Shown here: one piece after another, positions 1 to 6,441 of the stretch | Position numbering within the stretch: the stretch's first letter is position 1 | How the letters are laid out: each line of letters starts with the position of its first letter | From: Bacteroidota bacterium | GTDB taxonomy: Bacteria > Bacteroidota > Bacteroidia > Flavobacteriales > Flavobacteriaceae | NCBI GenBank assembly: GCA_023427845.1 | Contig: JAEYZX010000094.1 | Location: 1 to 11,767 of the forward strand | Reading direction: 5' to 3' | Length of the DNA: 11,767 nucleotides | Program-made: the position numbers and the translations under genes | Notes under the pieces: generated by a model | Database searches by the model: none | What the model was told of the DNA's origin: nothing | What the model saw: the letters and a program-made list of their open reading frames with translations, nothing else

Positions 1-860
1 TTATAAAGGTCGGTTCAAGCCAGGTCCAGAAAACCGATGTCCGGATTGTTGCCGCTACAAACGTGAACATGTTCGAGGCGATCGAAAAAGGAAAATTCAG
101 GGAGGACTTGTACTATAGGCTCAGTACGGTCGATATTCATCTGCCACCGCTTCGCGAACGAAAAGACGATATTCATTTATTGTTCCGAAAGTTTGCATCC
201 GACTTCGCGCACAAATACAAAATGCCGCCAATAAAACTGCAGGACAGTGCAGTAGAAATGCTGCTGAAATTCAGATGGAGCGGGAATGTTCGCCAACTGC
301 GGAACATAGCCGAACAACTATCGGTTTTGGAAACTTCGCGCGACATATCGGCTGTAACCTTGCAATCGTACCTGCCATTGGAAGGATCGAACCTGCCCTC
401 GGTTATCAAAGACAAAAAAGCCGAAAGCGATTTCACCAACGAACGCGAGATCTTATATAAGGTGTTGTTCGACATGAAAAGCGATTTGACCGATTTGAAA
501 AAACTGACATTGGAACTGATCAAGAATGGAGCTGCGAAAGCCCCTGAGACGAGTCAGCATCTGATCCAGAAAATTTATGGCCAGCAATCGGAAAGCGAAA
601 TTGAATTTGAAGAACAGCATCAATTTGCGATGATGCCGCCAAAGCAGCAGGAACGCGAGCATTTTCATAATGATAACGACGACAATTACCTTGATGCCGA
701 AACTGTCGAGGAAGAAGAAACGCTTCGATTGGAACAAAAAGAGATCGAGATGATCAAGAAGTCGCTCGAAAAAAACAAAGGAAAAAGAAAGGCCGCCGCC
801 GAAGAACTCGGAATTTCGGAACGGACATTGTACCGGAAAATCAAACAATTCGATTTGTAA
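1..860 (+). CDS. Sigma-54-dependent transcriptional activator, C-terminal part (5' end outside window)
   Basis: This is the 3' part of a bacterial enhancer-binding protein that uses ATP hydrolysis to open sigma-54 promoters. The reading frame is open from base 3, so the true start lies upstream of the window. Visible in order: the end of the AAA+ domain with DVRIVAATN (sensor I area), the family signature GKFREDLYYRLS followed by LPPLRERKDD, and WSGNVRQLRN, which matches the usual WPGNVREL signature. Then comes a long acidic, low-complexity linker, and at the C-terminus a Fis-type helix-turn-helix (KRKAAAEELGISERTLYRKI). The Walker motifs, the GAFTGA loop and any N-terminal sensor domain are not in view, so the input signal is unknown. 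Its stop TAA shares one base with the lptE ATG, which suggests translational coupling. The family assignment is secure; the target promoters are not known. Confidence 0.95.
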   Translation, partial: IKVGSSQVQKTDVRIVAATNVNMFEAIEKGKFREDLYYRLSTVDIHLPPLRERKDDIHLLFRKFASDFAHKYKMPPIKLQDSAVEMLLKFRWSGNVRQLRNIAEQLSVLETSRDISAVTLQSYLPLEGSNLPSVIKDKKAESDFTNEREILYKVLFDMKSDLTDLKKLTLELIKNGAAKAPETSQHLIQKIYGQQSESEIEFEEQHQFAMMPPKQQEREHFHNDNDDNYLDAETVEEEETLRLEQKEIEMIKKSLEKNKGKRKAAAEELGISERTLYRKIKQFDL

Positions 861-1366
861 TGACAAAAATTAAAACGATACTGGCGGCAGTGCTATTGCT
901 AGCCTGCTTCAATAGTTGTTCGGTATATAATTTCACGGACACAGGAAAGATAGATGCCAACACTTTTCAGGTAAATTATTTCCAGAACACGGCCGAGCTT
1001 GTCGAACCCGGGATTGACCGTACGTTCACGCTCGAACTCCAGGATTTAATCCAGAACCAAACCAATCTGAATCTGGTGAGTGCCAATGGCGATTTGGTTT
1101 ACGAAGGCGAGATCACCGATTTCCGGATTTCGCCGATGACCGCAACTGCCGATATCCGGGCTGCTCAGAACAGGCTAACCGTGCGCATACTTGTGCGATT
1201 CACGAATAAAAACAAGCCCGATGATGATTTTGAGAAAACATTTTCGCATTTTTACGATTACGATGGAAGTGCCCAATTAATAGGTCCGTTACTGGCTACT
1301 GCGCTCGAAGAAATTTTTATGCGCATTACGCAGGACATCTTTAATGAGTCGCTCGCAAAATGGTAA
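860..1366 (+). CDS. lptE: LptE-family LPS-assembly lipoprotein
   Basis: Predicted outer-membrane lipoprotein that, by family, plugs the LptD barrel and helps deliver lipopolysaccharide to the outer leaflet. The 168-residue product begins with a basic N-terminus and a hydrophobic stretch (residues 7-17), then a lipobox-like FNSC with the likely lipidated Cys at residue 20. C16 (LLAC) is an alternative. The mature start CSVYNFTDTG resembles the Bacteroidota LptE pattern of Cys followed by Tyr-x-Phe-Thr. Later parts (NLVSANGDLVYEGEITDFR, then NRLTVRILVRFTNK) fit the beta-rich LptE fold, and the C-terminal helix ends in ITQDIFNESLAKW. The start ATG overlaps the stop of the upstream regulator gene and the next gene follows closely, so it is mid-operon. 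Assignment is by sequence pattern and recalled gene order in flavobacteria (regulator, lptE, TPR gene, secG, groES, groEL). Confidence 0.88.
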   Translation: MTKIKTILAAVLLLACFNSCSVYNFTDTGKIDANTFQVNYFQNTAELVEPGIDRTFTLELQDLIQNQTNLNLVSANGDLVYEGEITDFRISPMTATADIRAAQNRLTVRILVRFTNKNKPDDDFEKTFSHFYDYDGSAQLIGPLLATALEEIFMRITQDIFNESLAKW

Positions 1367-1376
1367 AATAAAAACC

Positions 1377-2270
1377 GTGAACGTAACCGAATATACTTTT
1401 CTGCTCAACAAACCGGATTCGATAAACAGTCGGCAAACCGCTACTTTGGAAAAGATAGTGGCTGAGTTCCCGTACTTTCAAAGTGCGCGGGCACTGCATC
1501 TGAAAGGTTTGTATAACGAAGACAGCTTCAAATACAACAATGCGCTGAAAGTTACAGCAGCGCACACGACCGACAGAAGTGTGTTGTTTGATTTCATTAC
1601 TTCCGACACTTTTACTGCTATCCAAAAAGGCCTGTACGAACAAAAGTTGCAGGAGCTGAATGATATTGTGGTGACGGGAATCGAATATGTGACGGTCGTT
1701 CCAAAAAAACCGGAGCTTGATCCGGCCGCAAATGCGATGATGGAATCGTTGAATAAAGCCGGAATAGATATTGAAGCCGATGCCGTTGCGAGCGAAGAAG
1801 ATTTTGTTCCTGTTTTCAAACCCAAGGAAACGCCTGCCGAAAAACTGGAATTGGGCAAGCCACTCGAATTTTCGCGAGATGAAAAACATTCGTTCCAGGA
1901 ATGGCTGCAGCTCGCCCGAATCCAGCCTGTGGTTCGCGATGAAGTTGCAGAAGAAGTTATCGAAGAAAAACCTCAAATTGATCCGATCCAAAAGAAAATT
2001 GAAATCATTGATAAATTCATCGAGGCCAATCCGAAGATACCGCCGGTGAGAAAAGATACTGTTGCCTCAATCATTGTTGAACCGAGTCAGCCCGACAATA
2101 CCTACCTGATGACGGAAACACTTGCAAGGGTCTATCTCGAACAAAAAAAGTATCAAAAAGCAATTCAGGCATATGAAATTTTAATTTTGAAATATCCGGA
2201 AAAAAGTAGTTTCTTTGCAGACCGAATTTTGGATATAAAAAATTTACAACAAAATAACAATACGCACTAA
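1377..2270 (+). CDS. Conserved flavobacterial protein with C-terminal TPR-like repeat
   Basis: Protein of unknown function, 297 residues from the GTG I prefer. An ATG 33 bases upstream (1344) is in frame but lies inside lptE and adds a polar MSRSQNGKIKT stretch. The GTG gives an N-terminus reading (M)NVTEYTFLLNKP, which fits my recollection of flavobacterial homologues, and it sits 10 nt after the lptE stop in an A-rich leader. The N-terminal third (EFPYFQSARALHLKGL, VTAAHTTDRSVLFDFI) looks well folded and helical. The middle is acidic and Pro-rich, with little predictable structure. The C-terminus contains one clear TPR-like helix pair (LARVYLEQKKYQKAIQAYE). There is no signal peptide or membrane segment, so it is probably cytoplasmic. 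Its TAA overlaps the secG ATG by one base. Real gene: confident; function: unknown; start: about 70% for GTG. Confidence 0.85.
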   Translation: MNVTEYTFLLNKPDSINSRQTATLEKIVAEFPYFQSARALHLKGLYNEDSFKYNNALKVTAAHTTDRSVLFDFITSDTFTAIQKGLYEQKLQELNDIVVTGIEYVTVVPKKPELDPAANAMMESLNKAGIDIEADAVASEEDFVPVFKPKETPAEKLELGKPLEFSRDEKHSFQEWLQLARIQPVVRDEVAEEVIEEKPQIDPIQKKIEIIDKFIEANPKIPPVRKDTVASIIVEPSQPDNTYLMTETLARVYLEQKKYQKAIQAYEILILKYPEKSSFFADRILDIKNLQQNNNTH

Positions 2271-2647
2271 TGGACACATTTACAATCTTTTTAGTTTTAA
2301 TCACAATCGTTTGCTTTTTGCTTATCGTAGTAATTATGGTACAAAATCCAAAGGGCGGCGGCTTGTCGTCAACATTAGGAGGATCGCAAATGATGGGCGG
2401 TGTCCAGAAAACAACTGATTTCCTTGATAAAAGTACATGGACGTTAGGAACAATTCTGATTGTACTTATTTTATTGTCGAGCCTGAGTTTTAATGGTGCC
2501 CTGGGCGATAACGATTCAAAAATCATCGGAACCGAAACCGCACAACCGGTAACTCCGGCCGCAGCAACTCCGGTAACTCCGGCCGCGCCTGCCACAGACG
2601 ATGCAACACAGCAAATTGCGCCGACCGAAACCACACCGGCCCAATAA
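2270..2647 (+). CDS. secG: Preprotein translocase subunit SecG
   Basis: Small inner-membrane subunit of the SecYEG protein-export channel. The 125-residue product has the SecG layout: a first membrane helix (about residues 4-23), the conserved cytoplasmic loop QNPKGGGLSSTLGGSQMMGG with its Gly-rich motif, then a second membrane helix (about 57-74). After that comes a Pro/Ala/Thr-rich, probably disordered tail of about 50 residues containing two copies of TPAA-type units. The tail makes it longer than the E. coli protein, which also has two helices, but such tails are common in Bacteroidota. It starts at an ATG overlapping the previous stop and is followed by a strong terminator, making it the last gene of the lptE-side operon. 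Confidence 0.95.
   Translation: MDTFTIFLVLITIVCFLLIVVIMVQNPKGGGLSSTLGGSQMMGGVQKTTDFLDKSTWTLGTILIVLILLSSLSFNGALGDNDSKIIGTETAQPVTPAAATPVTPAAPATDDATQQIAPTETTPAQ
2546..2586 (+). repeat. Two direct copies of a 17-bp unit inside the secG tail
   Basis: The 17-bp unit CCGGTAACTCCGGCCGC occurs exactly at 2546-2562 and again at 2570-2586, a 24-bp (8-codon) period. It encodes the repeated PVTPAA in the SecG tail. The exact nucleotide identity suggests a recent in-frame duplication, probably by slippage. Confidence 0.8.
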
Positions 2648-2663
2648 CAATCACGATATCATC

Positions 2664-2697
2664 AAAATGCCAGCTTGTCAATGCTGGCATTTTTTTT
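2664..2697 (+). terminator. Rho-independent terminator after secG
   Basis: An 11-bp perfect stem (2664-2674 with 2683-2693, core ATGCCAGC/GCTGGCAT) closes an 8-nt loop and runs into a T tract to 2697. It separates the lptE-secG transcript from groES-groEL. Confidence 0.9.
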
Positions 2698-2710
2698 AGG
2701 TAAAAATGTC

Positions 2711-2740
2711 AGTTTTTCCGCGATGGCATAGTTTGTGAAA
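2711..2740 (+). promoter_or_regulatory. Possible groES promoter (imperfect sigma-54-like or housekeeping)
   Basis: groES lies beyond a terminator, so it needs its own promoter. Bases 2724-2738 read TGGCATAGTTTGTGA, which keeps the -24 block TGGCA of sigma-54 promoters but has a poor -12 block (GTGA in place of TTGC). The same stretch contains TAGTTTG, near but not equal to the Bacteroidota -7 element TAnnTTTG. The two readings cannot be separated by eye, and no transcription start is known. Confidence 0.3.
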
Positions 2741-2781
2741 ATCGGGGAGCAGTAAAATCAATAACATCAAATAATATAATT

Positions 2782-3057
2782 ATGGCTTTAAACATCAAAC
2801 CACTTTCGGACCGTGTTCTTATAGAACCGGTAGCTGCCGAAACTCAGACAGCATCCGGAATTTTCATTCCTGACACCGCCAAGGAAAAACCACAAAAAGG
2901 AACAGTCGTAGCAGTTGGTAAAGGGTCGAAAGACCATGAAATGACAGTTAAGGCTGGCGATACCGTGCTTTATGGCAAATATGCCGGGACCGATTTAAAA
3001 TTTGAAGGAAAGGATTACCTGATTATGCGTGAGGATGATATTCTGGCGATAATCTAG
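2782..3057 (+). CDS. groES: Co-chaperonin GroES
   Basis: Ten-kilodalton lid of the GroEL folding chamber; it acts in the cytoplasm as a heptamer. The 91-residue product carries the N-terminal KPLSDRVLIEPV, the mobile loop that binds GroEL (ETQTASGIFIPDTAKEK), then KGTVVAVGKG, DTVLYGKYAGTD and the C-terminal YLIMREDDILAII, all hallmarks of the family. The length is normal. Only the ATG at 2782 gives the expected MALNIKPLSDR start. It is the first gene after the secG terminator and precedes groEL, but with a 235-nt gap that is much longer than usual for this pair. Confidence 0.98.
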   Translation: MALNIKPLSDRVLIEPVAAETQTASGIFIPDTAKEKPQKGTVVAVGKGSKDHEMTVKAGDTVLYGKYAGTDLKFEGKDYLIMREDDILAII

Positions 3058-3104
3058 ATTTTCAAAGCTATAAGCAGAAGCTGTAATCTGTATGCTTCAT
3101 ACAA

Positions 3105-3184
3105 GAAAACGTAGGGTTTCGGAAAATATGATTAAGAACTTAGTCATTCGCCGACTCTAGAACTATCAGTTAACCCACGTTTTC
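3105..3184 (+). other. Long-range inverted repeat in the groES-groEL spacer
   Basis: GAAAACGT (3105-3112), one bulged A, and GGGTT (3114-3118) pair with AACCC (3172-3176) and ACGTTTTC (3177-3184). This is 13 base pairs closing a loop of about 53 nt. A small inner hairpin is possible (AGTC 3142-3145 with GACT 3153-3156). In the RNA this could form a structured leader for groEL or a processing site. There is no T tract after it, so it does not look like a terminator. Confidence 0.5.
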
Positions 3185-3243
3185 CAAAAGATGAAGTTTT
3201 ATAAAAAACCAAAATTTAATTTAAAAGAAAATTAACCCCGCAG

Positions 3244-3275
3244 TAAGCTAAAGCGTTAAGCCTAAAGCCTACAGC
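3244..3275 (+). repeat. Degenerate tandem TAARGC-type repeats before groEL
   Basis: Five short units lie nearly head to tail: TAAGC, TAAAGC, (GT)TAAGCC, TAAAGCC, TACAGC. A looser set of AAGC words is found at the start of the spacer (3064-3082). The array ends one base before a run of 12 A (3276-3287). No function is known to me; it may be slippage-derived filler. Confidence 0.5.
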
Positions 3276-3292
3276 AAAAAAAAAAAATCAAA

Positions 3293-4927
3293 ATGGCCAA
3301 AGACATAAAATTTGATATTGAAGCCCGCGACGGCTTGAAACGCGGAGTTGACGCGTTGGCGAATGCCGTAAAAGTTACACTTGGACCGAAAGGCCGTAAC
3401 GTAATAATCGGAAAATCGTTCGGCGGACCAACTGTCACAAAAGACGGCGTAACCGTTGCTAAAGAAATTGAATTGAAAGACGCCCTGGAAAACATGGGCG
3501 CGCAAATGGTTAAGGAAGTTGCTTCCAAAACCAACGATTTGGCAGGTGACGGAACAACAACCGCAACCGTACTTGCACAGGCTATCGTAAAAGAAGGACT
3601 TAAAAACGTTGCAGCAGGCGCGAATCCAATGGATCTGAAACGCGGTATCGACAAAGCGGTTGAATCAATCGTTTCCGATTTGGCTTCACAGGCAAAAGTT
3701 GTAGGTTCCGACTCGGATAAAATCAAACAAATTGCTGCTATTTCGGCAAATAACGACGAAATTATCGGCGAACTGATCGCTGATGCTTTCGCAAAAGTCG
3801 GTACCGAAGGTGTCATCACTGTTGAGGAAGCAAAAGGTACCGATACGTACGTTGACGTGGTTGAAGGTATGCAATTTGACCGTGGCTACCTTTCTCCCTA
3901 TTTCGTGACCAATCCTGAAAAAATGGAAGCCGAATTGGAGAATCCGTACATCCTTTTGTATGACAAAAAAGTTTCTTCACTAAAAGAATTGCTTCCTGTT
4001 TTGGAGCCGGTTGCACAATCAGGAAAACCATTATTGATCATTGCTGAAGATGTTGACGGTGAAGCATTGTCGACATTGGTGGTAAACAAATTGCGTGGTG
4101 CGTTGAAAATTGCCGCCGTGAAAGCTCCGGGCTTTGGCGACAGAAGAAAAGCATTGCTTGAAGACATTGCAATCCTTACGGGAGGAACAGTGATTTCTGA
4201 AGAAAGAGGTTATACCCTAGAGAACGCTACTTTGGAAATGCTTGGTACCGCGAAACGTGTCTCGATCGATAAAGACAATACGACGATGGTGAGCGGAGCG
4301 GGTGAAAGCGATATGATCCAGAACCGCGTGAACCAAATTAAGGCGCAGATGGAAACTACCACATCCGATTACGATCGCGAGAAACTGCAGGAGCGTTTGG
4401 CTAAACTTGCCGGAGGTGTTGCAGTTTTATATGTGGGTGCTGCTTCGGAAGTTGAAATGAAAGAGAAAAAAGACCGCGTAGACGATGCGCTTCACGCAAC
4501 CCGTGCGGCTGTTGAAGAAGGAATCGTTGCCGGTGGTGGTGTTGCGTTATTGCGTGCTAAAAATACACTGCAAAACCTTAAGTCGGAAAACGCAGACGAA
4601 GCTACCGGAATCCAGATCGTATCGCGCGCTGTTGAATCGCCGCTTCGTACGATTGTCGAAAACGCCGGACTTGAAGGATCGGTAGTTGTAGCAAAAGTAG
4701 CTGAAGGAACCGGAGATTTCGGATACAATGCAAAAACCGACGAATATGTCGATATGCTTGCCGCCGGAATCATCGATCCTAAAAAAGTGACGCGTGTAGC
4801 ACTTGAAAATGCTGCTTCGGTTGCCGGAATGATCCTTACAACCGAATGTGCGCTTGTCGATATCAAGGAAGAAAATGCCGGAGGCGGAATGCCGCCAATG
4901 GGCGGTGGAATGCCTGGAATGATGTAA
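3293..4927 (+). CDS. groEL: Chaperonin GroEL (Hsp60)
   Basis: ATP-driven tetradecameric folding chamber of the cytoplasm, working with GroES. At 544 residues it has the normal length. Visible signatures are VTLGPKGRNV near residue 28, the nucleotide-binding GDGTTTATVLA with the catalytic Asp at about residue 86, KAPGFGDRRKA in the apical domain, AAVEEGIVAGGGVALLRA (the cpn60 signature) near 403, and the Gly-Met-rich tail GGGMPPMGGGMPGMM. The ATG at 3293 gives the expected MAKDIKFD start. It follows a run of 12 A ending 6 nt upstream of the ATG; A-rich leaders are normal in this phylum, which makes little use of Shine-Dalgarno pairing. It is followed by a strong terminator. Long antisense ORFs inside it are shadows. 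Confidence 0.99.
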   Translation: MAKDIKFDIEARDGLKRGVDALANAVKVTLGPKGRNVIIGKSFGGPTVTKDGVTVAKEIELKDALENMGAQMVKEVASKTNDLAGDGTTTATVLAQAIVKEGLKNVAAGANPMDLKRGIDKAVESIVSDLASQAKVVGSDSDKIKQIAAISANNDEIIGELIADAFAKVGTEGVITVEEAKGTDTYVDVVEGMQFDRGYLSPYFVTNPEKMEAELENPYILLYDKKVSSLKELLPVLEPVAQSGKPLLIIAEDVDGEALSTLVVNKLRGALKIAAVKAPGFGDRRKALLEDIAILTGGTVISEERGYTLENATLEMLGTAKRVSIDKDNTTMVSGAGESDMIQNRVNQIKAQMETTTSDYDREKLQERLAKLAGGVAVLYVGAASEVEMKEKKDRVDDALHATRAAVEEGIVAGGGVALLRAKNTLQNLKSENADEATGIQIVSRAVESPLRTIVENAGLEGSVVVAKVAEGTGDFGYNAKTDEYVDMLAAGIIDPKKVTRVALENAASVAGMILTTECALVDIKEENAGGGMPPMGGGMPGMM

Positions 4928-4949
4928 ATCGTTTGACCATTTTACTTTT

Positions 4950-4985
4950 AAACTGCACGGAAATTTATCCGTGCAGTTTTTTTTT
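4950..4985 (+). terminator. Rho-independent terminator after groEL
   Basis: An 11-bp perfect stem (4950-4960 with 4969-4979, core CTGCACGG/CCGTGCAG) closes an 8-nt A/T loop and is followed by nine T (4977-4985). It starts 22 nt after the groEL stop. Confidence 0.93.
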
Positions 4986-4998
4986 GAACAATTCCATT

Positions 4999-5184
4999 AT
5001 GCAGGAGGTCGGTTTTAAAAAATACGGGACAATTCATTGGATTCCAAATGTAAATACAGACTCAGACGGAAAATTTACATTTTCGATTCCGAATCTTTAT
5101 CAGCAAAAAGTGACCATAATCCTTGAAGGTATTTCCTCTACAGGTGAGATTATTTCGGAGACGTCAGTTATTGATATTCCATAA
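4999..5184 (+). pseudogene. 61-codon ORF resembling the C-terminal tail of a larger secreted protein; likely remnant
   Basis: The frame reads from an ATG at 4999 to TAA at 5182-5184. The peptide HWIPNVNTDSDGKFTFSIP followed by VTIILEGISSTGEIISE looks like the last beta-sandwich of a big extracellular protein (the MG2/carboxypeptidase-regulatory type, where Trp-x-Pro, Thr-Asp-x-x-Gly-Lys, and Ile-x-x-Glu-Gly are typical of C-terminal ends). There is no signal peptide, and the ATG lies only 14 nt after the T tract of the groEL terminator, with no visible promoter. The frame stays open back into groEL, but that upstream part is in the wrong frame and looks random. The simplest view is a gene decayed or deleted down to its 3' end. 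A genuine small protein is the alternative. The domain resemblance is from memory, not from a search. Confidence 0.5.
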
Positions 5185-5186
5185 AA

Positions 5187-5209
5187 AAACCCGAACATTG
5201 TCCGGGTTT
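5187..5209 (-). terminator. Terminator for the DedA gene (overlaps end of the small ORF)
   Basis: A 7-bp stem (AAACCCG 5187-5193 with CGGGTTT 5203-5209) has, on the - strand, a run of seven T (complement of 5183-5189), just after the DedA stop. It lies between convergent genes; the + strand T tract is poorer. Confidence 0.75.
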
Positions 5210-5213
5210 CAAT

Positions 5214-5912
5214 TTATTCTTTATTCATTTCTTCAGGCTCAACCTTAAGTTTCTTGCTGAATTTCATGATCACCGGAAGTATCGTGATGACGACAAGCCC
5301 AATAACTATAACTTCAATATGTTCTTTCAGATCGATGTTGTACCGTTCCAAAAGGAAACCATATAAATAGTGGCCCGCGAAAATTAAACTGAACGACCAC
5401 ACTATCGAACTTAAGATGTTATAGAACATGAACTTCTTTTTTTCCATGCTGACAATCCCCGCGACTATCGGTGCAAATGTCCTGAAAATGGGAAGGAACC
5501 GAGCAAATATGATTGCTCTTCCGCCATGGGTTTCAAAAAACTCCTTGCTTTGGATCAGGTATTTCTTTTTGAACCAGAAACTGTCTTTCTTATTATAAAG
5601 ATAATAGCCGCTTTTCGAGCCAAACCAATATCCGACCATATTTCCGAAAATCCCCGCAATCGCAACCAGCGTGGCAAGTAAGGTAACATTCATCAAATCA
5701 CTATTGATTAAGAAGACATTCTCAATCAGTTCGCGATTATAGATTCCTGCAAGAAAAAGGAGGCTGTCGCCGGGAAGGAAAAATCCTGCGAACAGGCCTG
5801 TTTCTGCAAATACAATGAAAAGAACGATGTAAAGTCCCATTTTGACTCCGTTGATATCAAAGTGGATATAGAACAACGGATCTATTAAATTCTTCCAGTC
5901 AAAATCGCTCAT
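5214..5912 (-). CDS. DedA-family integral membrane protein
   Basis: Inner-membrane protein of the DedA (SNARE-associated/VTT) superfamily. Members are linked to lipid-carrier recycling, membrane homeostasis and proton-motive-force maintenance; the exact role of this copy cannot be read from sequence. The 232-residue product shows several hydrophobic segments (about 26-44, 78-98, 143-157, 165-185, 200-217). It also has the family motifs AETGLFAGFFLPGDSLLFLAG (residues 36-56) and GGRAIIFARFLPIFRTFAP (130-148). Residues E37, D49, R132 and R138 have the same spacing as the functionally required E39, D51, R130 and R136 of E. coli YqjA/YghB, so the protein is probably active. The C-terminus is a charged tail. 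It is transcribed opposite to groEL; the 148 nt upstream may hold its promoter, but I see no good match. Confidence 0.92.
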   Translation of the reverse strand: MSDFDWKNLIDPLFYIHFDINGVKMGLYIVLFIVFAETGLFAGFFLPGDSLLFLAGIYNRELIENVFLINSDLMNVTLLATLVAIAGIFGNMVGYWFGSKSGYYLYNKKDSFWFKKKYLIQSKEFFETHGGRAIIFARFLPIFRTFAPIVAGIVSMEKKKFMFYNILSSIVWSFSLIFAGHYLYGFLLERYNIDLKEHIEVIVIGLVVITILPVIMKFSKKLKVEPEEMNKE

Positions 5913-6060
5913 TTTCGGTGTATGTTATGCAAAAATTTTTCGAGCGTGAAAGTAAGTATAATTTAGCGTACCCGCAATATATTGAAATACTTTAAAGATT
6001 AATTAACGGAATGAAATCGGCACTGCTTTCAAGTGAGCGCCGGGAACGTAAAATCTTCAA
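5913..6060. other. Intergenic gap between DedA and HMA genes; no clear signal
   Basis: 148 nt of A/T-rich sequence lies upstream of the DedA gene and downstream of the HMA gene, both on the - strand. On the - strand, a TTG followed 20 nt later by TACTTTC is only a weak promoter candidate. An imperfect inverted repeat (CGGC 6019-6022 with GCCG 6040-6043) has no T tract, so I do not call it a terminator. Confidence 0.4.
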
Positions 6061-6399
6061 TCATTTTCGTTCATACATACAACAATGATGCAAACCGGAA
6101 TAGTCTTCGTCGGTGGCTTTCACGTTCTGTGTATCATGACCTGCATCCGCCACAGCTTTCTCGACTTCTTCGATCGAGGTTTTTTGTTCATTTAAAATCA
6201 GATGCAGCATTTGGTCGTCGATATGCCAAAGCGCCGACTTCACGCCGGAAACCGAAAAAGCCGCTTTTTCGATCCGCTTTTTGCACATTTCGCAATTCCC
6301 ATTTACCTCAACTTCATATCTAGCATTTTTACTCTTTTCCTGTGCCGTGGCAGAAAACCCCACCAGCACGAACATGATCAGGATTACTATATTTCTCAT
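6061..6399 (-). CDS. Secreted heavy-metal-associated (HMA) domain protein
   Basis: Small exported metal-binding protein, 112 residues. It starts with a signal peptide (residues 1-20, hydrophobic core IVILIMFVLVGF, ending ATAQ), so it should work in the periplasm. The HMA fold follows: YEVEVNGNCEMCKKRIEKA holds the metal-binding C-x-x-C pair (C36, C39), and VSGVKSALWHIDDQMLHL and SIEEVEKAVADAGHDT complete the ferredoxin-like pattern. The usual MxCxxC start of the site is GNCEMC here. The C-terminus is odd: GLHHCCMYERK adds a His-His-Cys-Cys cluster (104-107) that could be a second metal site. It is last in line after the TonB-dependent receptor gene (42 nt gap) and the HYC_CC_PP gene, pointing to copper or another soft metal. 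The metal is inferred. Confidence 0.88.
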   Translation of the reverse strand: MRNIVILIMFVLVGFSATAQEKSKNARYEVEVNGNCEMCKKRIEKAAFSVSGVKSALWHIDDQMLHLILNEQKTSIEEVEKAVADAGHDTQNVKATDEDYSGLHHCCMYERK

Positions 6400-6426
6400 T
6401 TTCTGTTTAAATTGATATTGATTGTT

Positions 6427-6440
6427 ATTGCTTTTGCAAT
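6427..6440 (-). other. Small hairpin between receptor and HMA genes
   Basis: ATTGC (6427-6431) and GCAAT (6436-6440) form a perfect 5-bp stem with a 4-nt loop, starting one base after the receptor stop codon. It has no T tract long enough for a terminator and could mark an mRNA processing or stability site. Confidence 0.35.
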
Positions 6441-6441
6441 C

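Noticed and set aside
1341..1991. 216-codon antisense ORF over the TPR-protein gene
   Set aside because: Rich in Phe, Arg and Ile as expected from the complement of Glu/Lys/Asn codons; the + strand gene is in a tight operon and conserved in style.
2071..2634. 187-codon antisense ORF over secG
   Set aside because: The + strand frame is a clear SecG; the antisense Val/Ala/Gly tail mirrors the secG repeat.
3191..3235. 14-codon ORF in the groES-groEL spacer as a leader peptide
   Set aside because: A Lys-rich short frame is expected by chance in A-rich DNA and shows no attenuator structure around it.
3262..3819. 185-codon antisense ORF over the start of groEL
   Set aside because: It lies wholly opposite a certain gene, has low-complexity Ser/Ala/Phe/Thr content typical of antisense frames, and shows no motif or start context.
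4846..4998. N-terminal extension of the small ORF back into groEL
   Set aside because: This part reads groEL and its terminator in another frame and gives a Cys/Arg-rich random peptide; only the part after 4999 looks protein-like.
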